A stretch of DNA of 64,000 bases from Sinorhizobium alkalisoli. Lineage in GTDB: Bacteria > Pseudomonadota > Alphaproteobacteria > Rhizobiales > Rhizobiaceae. Positions within the stretch are counted from its first letter, which is position 1. The number at the start of each line of letters is the position of its first letter. The translations under genes and the position numbers were made by a program. The notes under the pieces are model-generated. The model saw only the letters and a program-made list of their open reading frames with translations. It did no database searches and was not told the DNA's origin. This document shows positions 1 to 10,742 of this stretch, piece by piece. Location of the stretch: NCBI RefSeq assembly GCF_008932245.1, contig NZ_CP034909.1, forward strand, positions 3,032,001 through 3,096,000, in the 5' to 3' direction.

Positions 1-465
1 GGCCTCGGCACGCTCTGCGAAACGCTCGCGAGCAAGGTTCGCACGCTGAACTACAAGACGATCCGCTATCCCGGCCATGCCGCCATCTTCAAGGCGCTCC
101 TGAACGATCTCGGCCTGCGCCATCGCCGCGAGGTCCTGAAGGACATCCTGGAAAACGCCCTGCCGACCACCACGCAGGACGTCGTGGTCATCTTCGTCAC
201 CGTTTCCGGCTTCCGCGACGGACACCTGGTCCAGGAAACCTATGCCAACAAGGTCTATAGCGGCGTCGTGGCCGGGCGGATGCAAAGCGCCATCCAGATC
301 ACCACGGCCGGCAGCATCTGCGCCGTGCTCGACCTTCTGGCAGAAGACAAGATCCCGACCGAGGGCTTCATCCGCCAGGAGGATATCGCGCTCGACACCT
401 TCCTCTCCAACCGCTTCGGCCGCCACTACGCGCAGAAGCATGAGGCAGAGCGCGCGGCGAGCTGA
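1..465 (+). CDS. Saccharopine dehydrogenase-like protein, C-terminal part (5' truncated by window edge)
   Basis: The reading frame is open from base 1 and ends at a TGA at 463-465, giving 154 residues of the C-terminal domain. The segment reads GLGTLCETL, then NYKTIRYPGH, then ..SGFRDG.. and YANKVY, which resembles the C-terminal domain of the bacterial saccharopine dehydrogenase / Lys9 family. Those enzymes act on saccharopine or related lysine and spermidine adducts using NAD(P). The N-terminal Rossmann part lies outside the window, so substrate and cofactor cannot be judged. No overlap with the next gene is seen. Family assignment is by recognition of the fold's C-terminal motifs; an alternative is a carboxynorspermidine dehydrogenase-like member of the same family. 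Confidence 0.7.
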   Translation, partial: GLGTLCETLASKVRTLNYKTIRYPGHAAIFKALLNDLGLRHRREVLKDILENALPTTTQDVVVIFVTVSGFRDGHLVQETYANKVYSGVVAGRMQSAIQITTAGSICAVLDLLAEDKIPTEGFIRQEDIALDTFLSNRFGRHYAQKHEAERAAS

Positions 466-639
466 CGCGCGGCCCGACTATTCCAAAATCCAGTCGCAAA
501 AGGGGCCGATTTCATTCGGATGTTTGCGACAAGGATCCCTCGTCCACTTGCCTGAAGGTTTTCGATGCGGGCCGCGAGGTGACGGTTGCCACCGGGTGCA
601 TTCCGACCCGCGTTGGAAAACGTTCAGGATAACGGAGAT

Positions 640-867
640 TCAGTTCGAAGGCAGCGGAGGGCTGCTTGGGGCATATCCGCCTTGTCCTTGGGCAAGGAAT
701 TGCACGATTACCGAGAGCAATGCCTCCGCACTATAGCGATCGAGCATGACCTCGACTGTTGTGTCGGTGGATGATGTTAGGTCAAGGGTTCCGATGAGCG
801 GGTCCCTCGACGAGACAGCAATGTCATTGCCATGAAACTCCGCTCTGATCGTGGCTCCGTCTTCCAT
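640..867 (-). CDS. Small hypothetical protein (75 aa)
   Basis: I do not recognise this protein. I chose the ATG at 867, giving MEDGATIRAEF, because AGGGGAAG lies about 8 bases upstream of it; a longer form from a TTG at 903 is possible but has no better ribosome site. The product is soluble-looking, acidic in its middle (LDLTSSTDTTVEVMLDRY) and ends in a Pro/Ser-rich tail; no signal peptide or membrane segment is visible. It is monocistronic, facing the saccharopine gene tail. Codon use looks like that of its neighbours. The bases between 466 and 639 contain nothing I can support. Confidence 0.45.
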   Translation of the reverse strand: MEDGATIRAEFHGNDIAVSSRDPLIGTLDLTSSTDTTVEVMLDRYSAEALLSVIVQFLAQGQGGYAPSSPPLPSN

Positions 868-1117
868 GTGACGCTTCCCCTCGACGCCAATTGTTTCAGG
901 CAAGTCGAGCGGAATTTATCCGTATCCGTCAACCGGCTAAATGGGATGAGCCCGATCCGTATCTTCCGAACTACTCTCTGATCCCCCCCCCGCCTTGGTT
1001 GCGTACGCAGTCATTGCAGTGACCGCCAGCATTGGCCTTTCCTGTAAATCCCTGCCGCCCCCCCTGACCTTCCAACGCCACCGGCTTTGGCGCGAAATCT
1101 GGGATATTTGCGAAGGA

Positions 1118-1516
1118 TCATACGGCGGACGGAATACGCGCGATGACCTTGATCTCGAAATCGAAGCCAGCCAGCCAGTTCACGCCGATTGCGGTCCAGT
1201 TTGGGTAGGGCGGCTTGCTGAAAATCTGCTGCTTGACGGCCATGATGGTTCCGAACTGGTTCTCCGGGTCTGTGTGGAACGTCGTCACGTCCACAATATC
1301 GTCAAACGTGCAGCCGGCTGCGTCCAACGTTGCTTTGAGGTTTTCGAAAGCCAGTTGCACCTGATGTTCGAAATCCGGGTGAGGCGTGCCATCTAAGCGG
1401 CTGCCGACCTGTCCGGATACGAACAAAAGGTCACCGGATCGAATGGCGGCCGAATAGCCGTGCTCCTGGTAAAGGGCATGCCTGTTTGCAGGAAAGATTG
1501 CGTCACGGTGGTTCAT
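1118..1516 (-). CDS. RidA (YjgF/YER057c/UK114) family protein
   Basis: The 132-residue product has the RidA family pattern: YSAAIRSGDLLFVSGQVG near the N-terminus, a central FENLKATLDAAG helix, and the C-terminal block NWTAIGVNWLAGFDFEIKVIARIP. RidA proteins form trimers and hydrolyse reactive enamine/imine intermediates of amino-acid metabolism; this one belongs to the wider family, whose members differ in the Arg near the active site, so deaminase activity is not assured. The start is set at the ATG at 1516 because AAGGGATG lies just upstream; a GTG at 1534 is in frame but has no comparable site. It is divergent from a TetR-type regulator, which very likely controls it through the three inverted repeats between them. 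Confidence 0.88.
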   Translation of the reverse strand: MNHRDAIFPANRHALYQEHGYSAAIRSGDLLFVSGQVGSRLDGTPHPDFEHQVQLAFENLKATLDAAGCTFDDIVDVTTFHTDPENQFGTIMAVKQQIFSKPPYPNWTAIGVNWLAGFDFEIKVIARIPSAV

Positions 1517-1580
1517 TTTTTCATCCCTTTTCACTGGCTCGCACCCGGTGCATCGAGCTTCACAAGCCGTGCAAGCTGAT

Positions 1581-1645
1581 ATACGGTACGTATATGAACT
1601 ATGAGATATACGCTCCGTATGTCAACTGTAAAATACGCGACGTAT
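1581..1645. promoter_or_regulatory. Three operator-like inverted repeats ATACG-N3-CGTAT
   Basis: Perfect copies lie at 1581-1593 (spacer GTA), 1608-1620 (spacer CTC) and 1633-1645 (spacer CGA). Centres are 27 and 25 bp apart, and the last copy ends 17 bases before the tetR start at 1663. They sit in the 146-bp gap between divergent ridA and tetR. Direct observation; use as the TetR-type operator is inference. Confidence 0.75.
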
Positions 1646-1662
1646 GCGAAATAGAGGACGAG

Positions 1663-2256
1663 ATGGCGAGACGACGCGCCGAGATGATGGAGGAGAATCG
1701 GGTCAAGCTGATCGCGGCTGCACGAAAGGCCTTCGCCGAAAAAGGGTATTCAGCCGCTTCAATGGATGAGTTGACCGCCGAAGCCGGTCTGACGCGGGGC
1801 GCGCTCTACCATAACTTCGGAGACAAGCGTGGGCTTCTGGCGGCGGTCATACATCAGATCGACTCTGAAATGGCGTCGCACGCGCAAGAAATAGGCGAAC
1901 GTGCGGGAGGCGATTGGCAAGGATTGCTGGCAGAGGGTGCGGCCTATATCGAGATGGCGCTTAATCCGGAAGTGCAACGCATCGTTCTGCTCGATGGACC
2001 TGCGGTCTTGGGCGATCCTTCGCAGTGGCCGAGTCAGAGCGGTTGTCTGCAGGCGACTGAGCGAACCGTAGAGCGGCTCATCAAACAAGGAATCATCAAA
2101 CCCGTTGACGCAGAAGCTGCCGCTCGGCTTCTCAACGGCGCTGCCCTTAATGCTGCTCTATGGATCGCTGCCAGTGACAATCCGCAGGATGTGCTGCCCA
2201 AGGCTGTCGAAGCATTCCACTCCTTGGCCACGGGGCTTCTTGTTAGGCACGCATAA
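1663..2256 (+). CDS. TetR/AcrR family transcriptional regulator
   Basis: The 197-residue protein starts MARRRAEMMEENR and carries a TetR-type helix-turn-helix at about residues 14-58 (AARKAFAEKGYSAASMDEL, then AGLTRGALYHNF, then DKRGLL). The C-terminal ligand and dimer domain is variable, with the ending common in TetR proteins that read ..LLNGAALNAALWIA... The frame is open further upstream, but the ATG at 1663 fits the family length and leaves the three operator-like repeats in the leader. It is divergent from a RidA-family gene; an auto-repressor that also controls the neighbour is the simplest reading. The inducer is unknown. Confidence 0.9.
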   Translation: MARRRAEMMEENRVKLIAAARKAFAEKGYSAASMDELTAEAGLTRGALYHNFGDKRGLLAAVIHQIDSEMASHAQEIGERAGGDWQGLLAEGAAYIEMALNPEVQRIVLLDGPAVLGDPSQWPSQSGCLQATERTVERLIKQGIIKPVDAEAAARLLNGAALNAALWIAASDNPQDVLPKAVEAFHSLATGLLVRHA

Positions 2257-2273
2257 ACGACCGGCGATCCTAG

Positions 2274-2376
2274 AGCGCCGCGCGTCTTATTAGACGGGCA
2301 AAGGTCGCTGTAGCACTTTGAATTGCTGCATGTCTTTGCCCTTTAATCGAGGTCGATTAAAGGAGACATGCAGTAG
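2274..2376 (+). repeat. Two-hairpin intergenic repeat, A-arm type (RIME1-like)
   Basis: A core hairpin (2280-2297, GCGTCT/AGACG, slightly decayed) is followed by a long second hairpin whose arms are CTGCATGTCTTTG..CCTTTAATCG and CGATTAAAGG..AGACATGCAG. The same unit recurs at 11621, 29228, 39039 (variant), 48254 and three times at 52366. It lies between tetR and the end of the atp operon. It fits the published description of rhizobial intergenic mosaic elements with two palindromes. Confidence 0.85.
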
Positions 2377-2451
2377 GTGTCGTGGATATCACTCGTTTGC
2401 ACTCGGTTGAAATCCACGCAGCCCGCCGGCACTGCCGCATTCCTCATCGCA

Positions 2452-2480
2452 CAAACAAGAAACCCCGCGGGAAGCGGGGT
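2452..2480 (-). terminator. Rho-independent terminator of the atp operon
   Basis: On the minus strand ACCCCGC (2480-2474), a five-base loop and GCGGGGT (2468-2462) form a perfect seven-pair GC-rich stem, followed by TTTCTTGTTTGT. It starts 44 bases after the atpC stop codon. Confidence 0.88.
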
Positions 2481-2523
2481 CTGCTGCATCTCCTGGTCAG
2501 TCTCCCTTTTCGGGATGACCCTT

Positions 2524-2928
2524 TCAGGCCGGGATGACGACCTCGCCGAGCTTGGTCAGTTCGGCGATGAACTGTTCGATGCGAGTCCTCTTCTCGTCGC
2601 CGGCACCTTCGAGTTCGGCGCGCACCGAGGCGATGCGGTTCTCGAGCACCGAGACGTCGAGTTCGTCGACATGGACCGCCGATTCGGCAAGCAGCGTGCA
2701 GCCGGTCGGCAGGATATCGGCGAAACCGCCGAACACGGCGAAACGCTCGCTCGTGCCGTCGGCCATCTTGACGGTGACAACGCCCGGCTTGACGGTCGTC
2801 ATGGTCGGCGCGTGATTGGCCATCACGGTCATTTCACCCTCGGTTGCCGGGATGACGACTTCGGTCACCTGCGCGGAAAGCAGCAGGCGCTCCGGGGAAA
2901 CAAGTTCGAAATTGAAACTGTCGGCCAT
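2524..2928 (-). CDS. atpC: ATP synthase F1 subunit epsilon
   Basis: The 134-residue product begins MADSFNFELVSPERLL and carries the N-terminal beta-sandwich signature (VVIPATEGEMTVMANHAP, FAVFGGFADI) followed by the two-helix C-terminal part. In F1Fo ATP synthase this subunit joins gamma to the c-ring and can inhibit ATP hydrolysis. It is the last gene of atpH-A-G-D-C and is followed by a strong terminator. The ATG at 2928 matches the start used by rhizobial homologues; an ATG two codons upstream (2934) is equally possible. No anomalies seen. Confidence 0.96.
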   Translation of the reverse strand: MADSFNFELVSPERLLLSAQVTEVVIPATEGEMTVMANHAPTMTTVKPGVVTVKMADGTSERFAVFGGFADILPTGCTLLAESAVHVDELDVSVLENRIASVRAELEGAGDEKRTRIEQFIAELTKLGEVVIPA

Positions 2929-3046
2929 GACCATTCACTTCTGGTAAGCGCACCGCAACGAACGGCGGCTGTGCATGTTCTCAACCGCTGACGCCGCGGC
3001 AGAATGAAAACCGTGGCGCCATGCGCCACGGTTTACGATGTCAGGA

Positions 3047-4585
<1,539 letters not shown>

Positions 4586-5467
4586 TTAGAGCGCTTCCGC
4601 GCCAGAGATGATTTCAATGAGTTCCTTGGTGATCTGCGCCTGCCGCTGACGGTTGTAATTGAGCGTCAGCTTGTTGATCATCTCACCGGCATTGCGCGTC
4701 GCATTGTCCATGGCACTCATCTTGGCGCCCATCTCACCGGCGACGTTCTCGAGCAGGGCCCGAAAGATCTGGACCGAAATGTTGCGCGGAATGAGATCCG
4801 TGAGGATGGCCGCGGCGTCCGGCTCGTATTCGTAGATCGCCGATGCGCTGCCTGCCTCGGCGGCAACGGTTTCGGCCGATGCCGGGATCAGCTGCTGGGC
4901 AGTCGGAACCTGCGAAATGACGGACTTGAACTCGGAATAGAACAAGGTGCAGACGTCGAACTCGCCCTTTTCGAAGAGTTCGATGACCTTGTGACTGATC
5001 CGGTCGGCGTTCTCGAAGCCGATCTTCTTGACCTCGCGCAGATCGACGCGGTCGATGATCAGCGACGCGAATTCCCGCCGAAGGATGTCGAAGCCCTTCT
5101 TGCCGACGCAGATGATCTTGACCGTCTTGCCCTGCGCGAGCAGCTTGCGCACGTGATCGCGGGCAAAGCGGGCGATCTGCGAGTTGAAGCCGCCGCAGAG
5201 GCCGCGTTCGGCCGTGCAGACGATCAACAGGTGCGTGTTGTCCCTGCCGGTGCCCGTCATCAGCTGCGGCACGCTGTCGTCCGCGCCGACCGCCTGGGCG
5301 ATATTGGCGAGAACGGCAGCCATGCGCTGCGAATAGGGCCGGGCGGCCTCGGCCGCCTCCTGGGCGCGCCGAAGCTTCGCCGCGGCGACCATCTTCATCG
5401 CCTTGGTGATCTTCTGCGTCGCCTTGACGGAGGCGATCCGGTTCTTCAGATCCTTAAGTGAAGGCAT
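4586..5467 (-). CDS. atpG: ATP synthase F1 subunit gamma
   Basis: The 293-residue central stalk subunit. The N-terminal coiled coil begins [24 protein letters not shown], the conserved central block reads [14 protein letters not shown], and the C-terminal coiled coil ends with [17 protein letters not shown].. and ..[15 protein letters not shown]. Gamma couples rotation of the c-ring to the beta catalytic sites in the inner-membrane ATP synthase. It is spaced 27 bases from atpA and 24 from atpD in the same operon. Length and ends are normal. Confidence 0.97.
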   Translation of the reverse strand: MPSLKDLKNRIASVKATQKITKAMKMVAAAKLRRAQEAAEAARPYSQRMAAVLANIAQAVGADDSVPQLMTGTGRDNTHLLIVCTAERGLCGGFNSQIARFARDHVRKLLAQGKTVKIICVGKKGFDILRREFASLIIDRVDLREVKKIGFENADRISHKVIELFEKGEFDVCTLFYSEFKSVISQVPTAQQLIPASAETVAAEAGSASAIYEYEPDAAAILTDLIPRNISVQIFRALLENVAGEMGAKMSAMDNATRNAGEMINKLTLNYNRQRQAQITKELIEIISGAEAL

Positions 5468-5494
5468 CCGTTGTCCGTCCTAGTTGGAGTCCGC

Positions 5495-7024
5495 TCAGGC
5501 GAAAGACTTGGCGAAGCTGTCGATAGCGGCCTTCAGCTTGCCCTTGATGTCGTCCGAGATCGCCTTCTCCTTGCGGATGGCCTCCAGCACGTCCTTGCCT
5601 TCCGAACGCAGGTAGGAAAGCAGGCCCTGCTCGAACTTGCTGACCTGATTGACGGGCAGCTTGTCGAGGTAGCCGTTGACGCCGGCGAAGATCACCGCAA
5701 CCTGCTCTTCCGTCTTAAGCGGCGAGAACTGCGGCTGCTTCAGGAGTTCGGTCAGGCGGGCACCGCGGTTCAAGAGGCGCTGCGTCGCGGCGTCGAGATC
5801 CGAGCCGAACTGGGCGAAGGCCGCCATTTCGCGATACTGCGCGAGTTCGCCCTTGATCGAGCCGGCAACCTGCTTCATCGCCTTGATCTGGGCGGCGGAG
5901 CCGACGCGCGACACCGACAGACCGACATTAACGGCCGGGCGGATACCCTGGTAGAACAGGTCGGTTTCCAGGAAGATCTGGCCGTCGGTGATCGAGATCA
6001 CGTTCGTCGGAATGAACGCGGACACGTCATTGCCCTGGGTCTCGATGACCGGCAGTGCCGTCAGCGAGCCGGCGCCATTGTCGTCGCTGAGCTTCGCGGC
6101 ACGCTCCAGCAGGCGCGAATGCAGGTAAAAGACGTCGCCCGGATAGGCTTCGCGGCCCGGCGGGCGGCGGAGCAGCAGCGACATCTGGCGGTAGGCGACG
6201 GCCTGCTTGGAGAGGTCGTCATATCCGATCAGAGCGTGCTTGCCATTGTCGCGGAAATATTCGCCCATCGTGCAGCCGGCGAAGGGCGCCAGATACTGCA
6301 TCGGCGCCGGATCGGAAGCGGTCGCGGCGACGATGATCGAGTACTGCAGCGCACCGCGCTCTTCGAGCACCTTCACGAACTGCGCAACCGTCGAGCGCTT
6401 CTGGCCGATGGCGACGTAGACGCAATAGAGCTTGTCACCTTCCGGACCGTTGTCGTGAATGGCCTTCTGATTGAGGATCGTGTCGAGGATGATCGCAGTC
6501 TTGCCGGTCTGGCGGTCGCCGATGACGAGCTCGCGCTGGCCGCGGCCGACGGGGATCAGCGCATCGATGGCCTTGAGGCCGGTCGACATCGGCTCGTGAA
6601 CCGACTTGCGCGGAATGATGCCGGGCGCCTTGACGTCAACGCGGGCGCGCTGCTTGGCATTGATCGGGCCCTTGCCGTCGATCGGGTTGCCGAGCGCGTC
6701 GACGACGCGGCCGAGCAGCTCCGGACCAACCGGAACATCCACGATGGCGCCGGTCCGCTTGACCGTGTCGCCTTCCTTGATGTCACGGTCGGAACCGAAG
6801 ATAACCACGCCGACATTGTCGGATTCGAGGTTCAGCGCCATGCCGCGAATTCCGCCGGGGAATTCGACCATCTCGCCTGCCTGGACATTGTCGAGGCCGT
6901 AGACGCGGGCAATACCGTCACCGACGGAAAGCACCTGACCGACTTCGGAGACTTCTGCTTCCTGGCCGAAATTTTTGATCTGATCTTTGAGAATTGCGGA
7001 GATTTCCGCGGCGCGGATATCCAT
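5495..7024 (-). CDS. atpA: ATP synthase F1 subunit alpha
   Basis: The 509-residue alpha subunit carries the non-catalytic nucleotide site with P-loop GDRQTGKT at residues 169-176, and the arginine-finger region [14 protein letters not shown]. It forms the alpha3-beta3 hexamer with AtpD and binds the OSCP-like delta subunit through its N-terminus ([16 protein letters not shown]). The start codon overlaps the atpH stop in a TGATG arrangement, so translational coupling is likely. Length and motif order are those of the family. Confidence 0.98.
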   Translation of the reverse strand: MDIRAAEISAILKDQIKNFGQEAEVSEVGQVLSVGDGIARVYGLDNVQAGEMVEFPGGIRGMALNLESDNVGVVIFGSDRDIKEGDTVKRTGAIVDVPVGPELLGRVVDALGNPIDGKGPINAKQRARVDVKAPGIIPRKSVHEPMSTGLKAIDALIPVGRGQRELVIGDRQTGKTAIILDTILNQKAIHDNGPEGDKLYCVYVAIGQKRSTVAQFVKVLEERGALQYSIIVAATASDPAPMQYLAPFAGCTMGEYFRDNGKHALIGYDDLSKQAVAYRQMSLLLRRPPGREAYPGDVFYLHSRLLERAAKLSDDNGAGSLTALPVIETQGNDVSAFIPTNVISITDGQIFLETDLFYQGIRPAVNVGLSVSRVGSAAQIKAMKQVAGSIKGELAQYREMAAFAQFGSDLDAATQRLLNRGARLTELLKQPQFSPLKTEEQVAVIFAGVNGYLDKLPVNQVSKFEQGLLSYLRSEGKDVLEAIRKEKAISDDIKGKLKAAIDSFAKSFA

Positions 7025-7590
7025 CAGCCGACCTCTTTCAGTGCAAGCTTAAGGGTAGAGAGTTTGGTGCGAAGGGAGGTGTCAATCTGGCGGGACCCGA
7101 CCTTGACGATCAGACCTCCAAGAATAGACGGGTCGACGGTGACGTTGATCGCCACGTCTTTGCCGGTGACGCCTTTCAGCGTCGCCTTCAATTCGGTTTG
7201 CTGCGCTTCAGTGAGCGCATGCGCCGACGTGACGTCGGCGGTGACTTCGCCCCGGTGGCGCGCAGCGATCAGGCGGAAGGCCTTGATGATGCCCGGCAGC
7301 GCAAAGAGGCGACGATTGCGGGCAACGACCTTGAGGAAGTTGCCGACCAGCCCGGAAAAGCCGACCTTCTCGACAAGCGCCGAAACGGCCTTGAACTGGT
7401 CGTCGGCGGAAAAGACCGGGCTCACGACCAGCCGCTTCAGGTCGTCGCTGCCGTCGATCAGCGCCTGGACGCGAACGAGTTCGGCGCCAACCGCCTCGAC
7501 CGAACCGGCCTCGAGCGCCAGCTCGAAGAGCGACGAGGCATATCTTTCTGCAACACCGGAAATAAGCTGGGATGTGTCTGCCACGGGCAC
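7024..7590 (-). CDS. atpH: ATP synthase F1 subunit delta (OSCP)
   Basis: First gene of the F1 operon, 188 residues. The OSCP-type N-domain ([20 protein letters not shown]) and the C-terminal block ([29 protein letters not shown]) are both intact. It forms the peripheral stalk link between alpha subunits and the Fo b subunits. I keep the GTG at 7590 because GAGAGAAG lies seven bases upstream; a second GTG two codons later is possible. As in other alphaproteobacteria the Fo genes are not in this operon. Confidence 0.96.
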   Translation of the reverse strand: MPVADTSQLISGVAERYASSLFELALEAGSVEAVGAELVRVQALIDGSDDLKRLVVSPVFSADDQFKAVSALVEKVGFSGLVGNFLKVVARNRRLFALPGIIKAFRLIAARHRGEVTADVTSAHALTEAQQTELKATLKGVTGKDVAINVTVDPSILGGLIVKVGSRQIDTSLRTKLSTLKLALKEVG

Positions 7591-7828
7591 AAGCTTCTCT
7601 CAAAATCATCCAAGAGCGTCAGCGACAGCGAACTGCTCACCTAACACCTTGAATTTGCTGCAATAACTCGCAGGATATCGAGGCCGTGAGACCCACTTCC
7701 CCCGCAATTCGCGGTTCGTCTAGCATAGGATGTTTGGACTCGCAACACGCCAGGGCCAGGAATGCGGCATTACCCGTCCGGTTCGCGTTGATTTTGCCGT
7801 AAATTCCGCTGCGTCCCCGCGGCTCCGG

Positions 7829-8215
7829 TCAGATCAGCCCGAAGACATAGGCAAGCGGAAGAGCCGCGAGCGCCGCCTGGACGGCGAGTGCGAGCCAGTT
7901 GAAGAGTGTTGCGCCATTGTCGCTCATCATCGACAGAGCGCGACCGAAAGCCGCAAGTGCGAAGGCGGCCCCGACGGCGAGATAGACCATCGGCTGGGCG
8001 AGCAGGATGGCCCCGAGACCAAGGCCGACATGCATGCCGCCCATCGTGGAACGGGCCTCCGCCAGGCCGCCGCGGCGGCCTTCGGCAAGACCGATGCCGG
8101 CCGCGCGAAAGGCAAGGCGCGGGGCGAACAGCATGACGAGACCGATCAGCGCCGCCACGCCGGCCGCTGAGAAGGCCACGAACTCCCCGGTTTCCGTCGG
8201 AATATAGAACTCCAT
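7829..8215 (-). CDS. Small four-helix membrane protein (DUF4345-like)
   Basis: The 128-residue product is very hydrophobic with four predicted membrane segments: about 10-32 (VAFSAAGVAALIGLVMLF), 55-75, 78-98 and 104-127 (TLFNWLALAVQAALAALPLAYVFGL). The layout and the Arg-rich short loops resemble the DUF4345 family of small bacterial membrane proteins, but I cannot confirm this. The ATG at 8215 is favoured because a GGGGGA lies six bases upstream; ATG at 8221 is in frame. It faces the same way as the atp operon and priA but is separated from both by more than 140 bases. Function unknown. Confidence 0.75.
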   Translation of the reverse strand: MEFYIPTETGEFVAFSAAGVAALIGLVMLFAPRLAFRAAGIGLAEGRRGGLAEARSTMGGMHVGLGLGAILLAQPMVYLAVGAAFALAAFGRALSMMSDNGATLFNWLALAVQAALAALPLAYVFGLI

Positions 8216-8362
8216 GTCCATTCCCCCGCGGCAGATGATTTGCGGCGCCTCGTTCATGATTGCGGCATGTCCGGCATGCGGCAGGTGATTCGCCGTTGCG
8301 CCTCCCCATCTAGCCCATGTAAGCGGCGATGGGAATCGGCAGTCTCTTGCAAGCGACCGCGA

Positions 8363-10567
8363 TCACAGGAAACTCTGCGGATCGACGTCGAGCTGGACGC
8401 TGACCGATCCGCGCTCTTTCGGACCCGCGGCGAGCATCGCTTTCAGAAAGGCCTGCATGTCGCTGCTGCGCCGTCCGTGGACGAGCAGGCGGAATCGGTG
8501 GCGGCCGCGGATCAGCGCCAGCGGCGCCTCGGCCGGCCCGAGCATCGAAATGCCGTCGACATGCGGCGCGGCGCTGCGCAAGGACCGCGCATGTCCCTCG
8601 GCGTCCTGGCGGGAATCGGCGGAGACGATGATCGAGGCGAGCCGGCCGAAGGGCGGCAGCACGGCGCGTTCCCGCTCCTGGATCTCGCGCTCGTAGAAAG
8701 CATCGGAGTCCCCCGAAACGATCGCCTGCATCACCGGATGCTGCGGCTGGTAGGTCTGCAGCAGCCCGAGGCTCTTCAGGCCCGTCCGCCCGGCACGGCC
8801 CGTCACCTGCGACAACAGTTGGAAGGTTCGCTCGGCGGCACGCGGATCGCCATTGGCAAGGCCGAGATCGGCATCGACGATGCCGACCAGCGTCATCATC
8901 GGAAAATTGTGGCCCTTGGCGACGAGCTGGGTGCCGATGACGATATCCGCCTCGCCGCTCGCGATCGCCTCGAGTTCCAGCCGCAGCCGCTTGACGCCCA
9001 TCAGGTCGGAGGACAGCACGATGGTGCGGGCCTCGGGAAAATGCCGCTCGACCTCCTCCGCGATGCGCTCGACGCCTGGGCCGCAGGCAACGAGATGATC
9101 GAGCGTGCCGCATTCGGGACACGCCTCCGGCGTCCGTTCCGCATAGCCGCAATGATGGCACTGGATCTGCCTGCGGAACCGGTGTTCGACGAGCCAGCTG
9201 GAGCAATCCGGGCATTGGAAGCGGTGGCCGCAGACGCGGCAGAGCGTCAGCGGCGCATAGCCGCGGCGGTTCAGGAACAAGAGAGCCTGCTCGCCCCGGC
9301 CGATCGTCTTGCCGATCTCATTCAGGAGGACCGGCGAGAGAAAGCCTCCGCGCTCCGGCGGATGGCGGCGCATGTCGACGATGCCGAGATGCGGCAGCGC
9401 CGCGTCGCCGAAGCGGGTCGGCAGATGGATCGGCCGGTAGCGCCCGACCTCGCCATTGACCCGGCTTTCGATCGAAGGCGTCGCGGAGACGAGCACGACC
9501 GGGAAACCGCTGATCCGCCCGCGCACCACGGCCATGTCGCGGGCATTGTAGAAAACGCGATCCTCCTGCTTGTAGGCGGGATCATGCTCCTCGTCGACGA
9601 TGATGAGACCGAGATCCTCAAAGGGCAGGAAAAGGGCGGAGCGGGCGCCGGCGACGACGCGCACCTGGCCGGTCGTCACCTGCCGCCAGACCTTTTCCCT
9701 TGTGCGTGGCGCCAGGTCCGAATGCCACTCCGCCGGCTTCGCCCCGAAACGGTCCTGGAAGCGTTCGAGGAAGCTGGCGGTCAGCGCAATTTCGGGGAGC
9801 AGGATCAGCACCTGTTTCCCGGCCCGAAGCGTGGCGGCAATCGCCTCGAAATAGACCTCGGTCTTGCCGGATCCGGTAATCCCGTCGATCAGCGATACCG
9901 AGAACTTGCCCTCCTCGACCGCGGCGAGCAGGTCGGCAGCCGCCTGCCTCTGCGGCCCTTCGAGACGCGGAGCGGTAAAGTCGGGATCGGGAGCGGCAAC
10001 GACCGGCGGCGGCGGCATGAACAGCGTTTCGAACACGCCCTGCGCCTGTAGACCGTCGATGACGCTCGAGGAGACGCCGGCCGCATGGGCAAGACCGGAG
10101 CGGGTCCAGGAATAGCCGTCGCCGGCCGCGGCGATCACCCGCTCGCGCGCCGCCGTCATTCGTTCCGGCCGCATCTCCGTCAGGCGCAGCGCCTCCACCA
10201 TCGGTTCGGGATCGAAGGCGGTGGGCGCGCGAAGCGCCATGCGGGCGACGAGGCCCGGCGGCGTCACCGTATAGGCGGCCACCCAGTCGAGAAAGGCACG
10301 CATGTCGGGCGTCAGCGGCGGGCAGTCGAAGACCTTCTCGACCGCTTTCAGCTTCTTGCGGTCGACCGTGCCGTCGTCGGGACCGTCCCACACGACGCCG
10401 ACGACCAGCCGGGGGCCGAGCGGCACCTGCACGATCGAACCCGGCTCGACCGCCATCCCATCGGGCACCGCATAGGAATAGGCCTTCGGCGCCGGCATCG
10501 GCAGCAGAACGGGCACCACGCGGCGGTCGAGTACGGCCCCGAATAAATCGGTTGAATTGAGAGTCAT
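8363..10567 (-). CDS. priA: Primosomal protein N' (replication restart helicase PriA)
   Basis: PriA is the 3'-5' DNA helicase that recognises stalled forks and reloads the replisome. The 734-residue protein has the N-terminal fork-binding domain, Walker A GITGSGKT at residues 229-236, Walker B DEEH at 325-328, helicase motif III SATPS, and the eight-cysteine double zinc module at C443, C446, C452, C455, C470, C473, C483 and C486. The downstream helicase lobe contains IVIGTQLVAKGHNFP and QVTGRAGR. Length is typical for the family. It is divergent from transaldolase across a 175-bp gap. Confidence 0.96.
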   Translation of the reverse strand: MTLNSTDLFGAVLDRRVVPVLLPMPAPKAYSYAVPDGMAVEPGSIVQVPLGPRLVVGVVWDGPDDGTVDRKKLKAVEKVFDCPPLTPDMRAFLDWVAAYTVTPPGLVARMALRAPTAFDPEPMVEALRLTEMRPERMTAARERVIAAAGDGYSWTRSGLAHAAGVSSSVIDGLQAQGVFETLFMPPPPVVAAPDPDFTAPRLEGPQRQAAADLLAAVEEGKFSVSLIDGITGSGKTEVYFEAIAATLRAGKQVLILLPEIALTASFLERFQDRFGAKPAEWHSDLAPRTREKVWRQVTTGQVRVVAGARSALFLPFEDLGLIIVDEEHDPAYKQEDRVFYNARDMAVVRGRISGFPVVLVSATPSIESRVNGEVGRYRPIHLPTRFGDAALPHLGIVDMRRHPPERGGFLSPVLLNEIGKTIGRGEQALLFLNRRGYAPLTLCRVCGHRFQCPDCSSWLVEHRFRRQIQCHHCGYAERTPEACPECGTLDHLVACGPGVERIAEEVERHFPEARTIVLSSDLMGVKRLRLELEAIASGEADIVIGTQLVAKGHNFPMMTLVGIVDADLGLANGDPRAAERTFQLLSQVTGRAGRTGLKSLGLLQTYQPQHPVMQAIVSGDSDAFYEREIQERERAVLPPFGRLASIIVSADSRQDAEGHARSLRSAAPHVDGISMLGPAEAPLALIRGRHRFRLLVHGRRSSDMQAFLKAMLAAGPKERGSVSVQLDVDPQSFL

Positions 10568-10742
10568 TTTGCCGTGACCTTGCCACCGCTTTCAGATAAA
10601 GAAAACCGCGCAGCGAACCGCCGCCTTGTGGATAGCAGGGTTTGTCATGGTTCCACCCGACTTTCAACGCGCGCAATCTCCGCCATGGATCTCCCGACAG
10701 CGGACAGGCGCCCGAACGGCTGAGTGCCAAAGGAAGGCTCCC

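Noticed and set aside
983..991. Run of nine C bases, with a second run of seven near 1054
   Set aside because: Homopolymers in a non-coding stretch; no gene whose frame they could switch.
1486..1662. Longer start for the TetR-type protein
   Set aside because: The extension would run through the ridA start and all three operator repeats and is not like any TetR N-terminus.
10624..10633. TTGTGGATAG, resembling a DnaA box, near priA
   Set aside because: Only one site with one mismatch, no AT-rich unwinding region and no origin-type neighbours.
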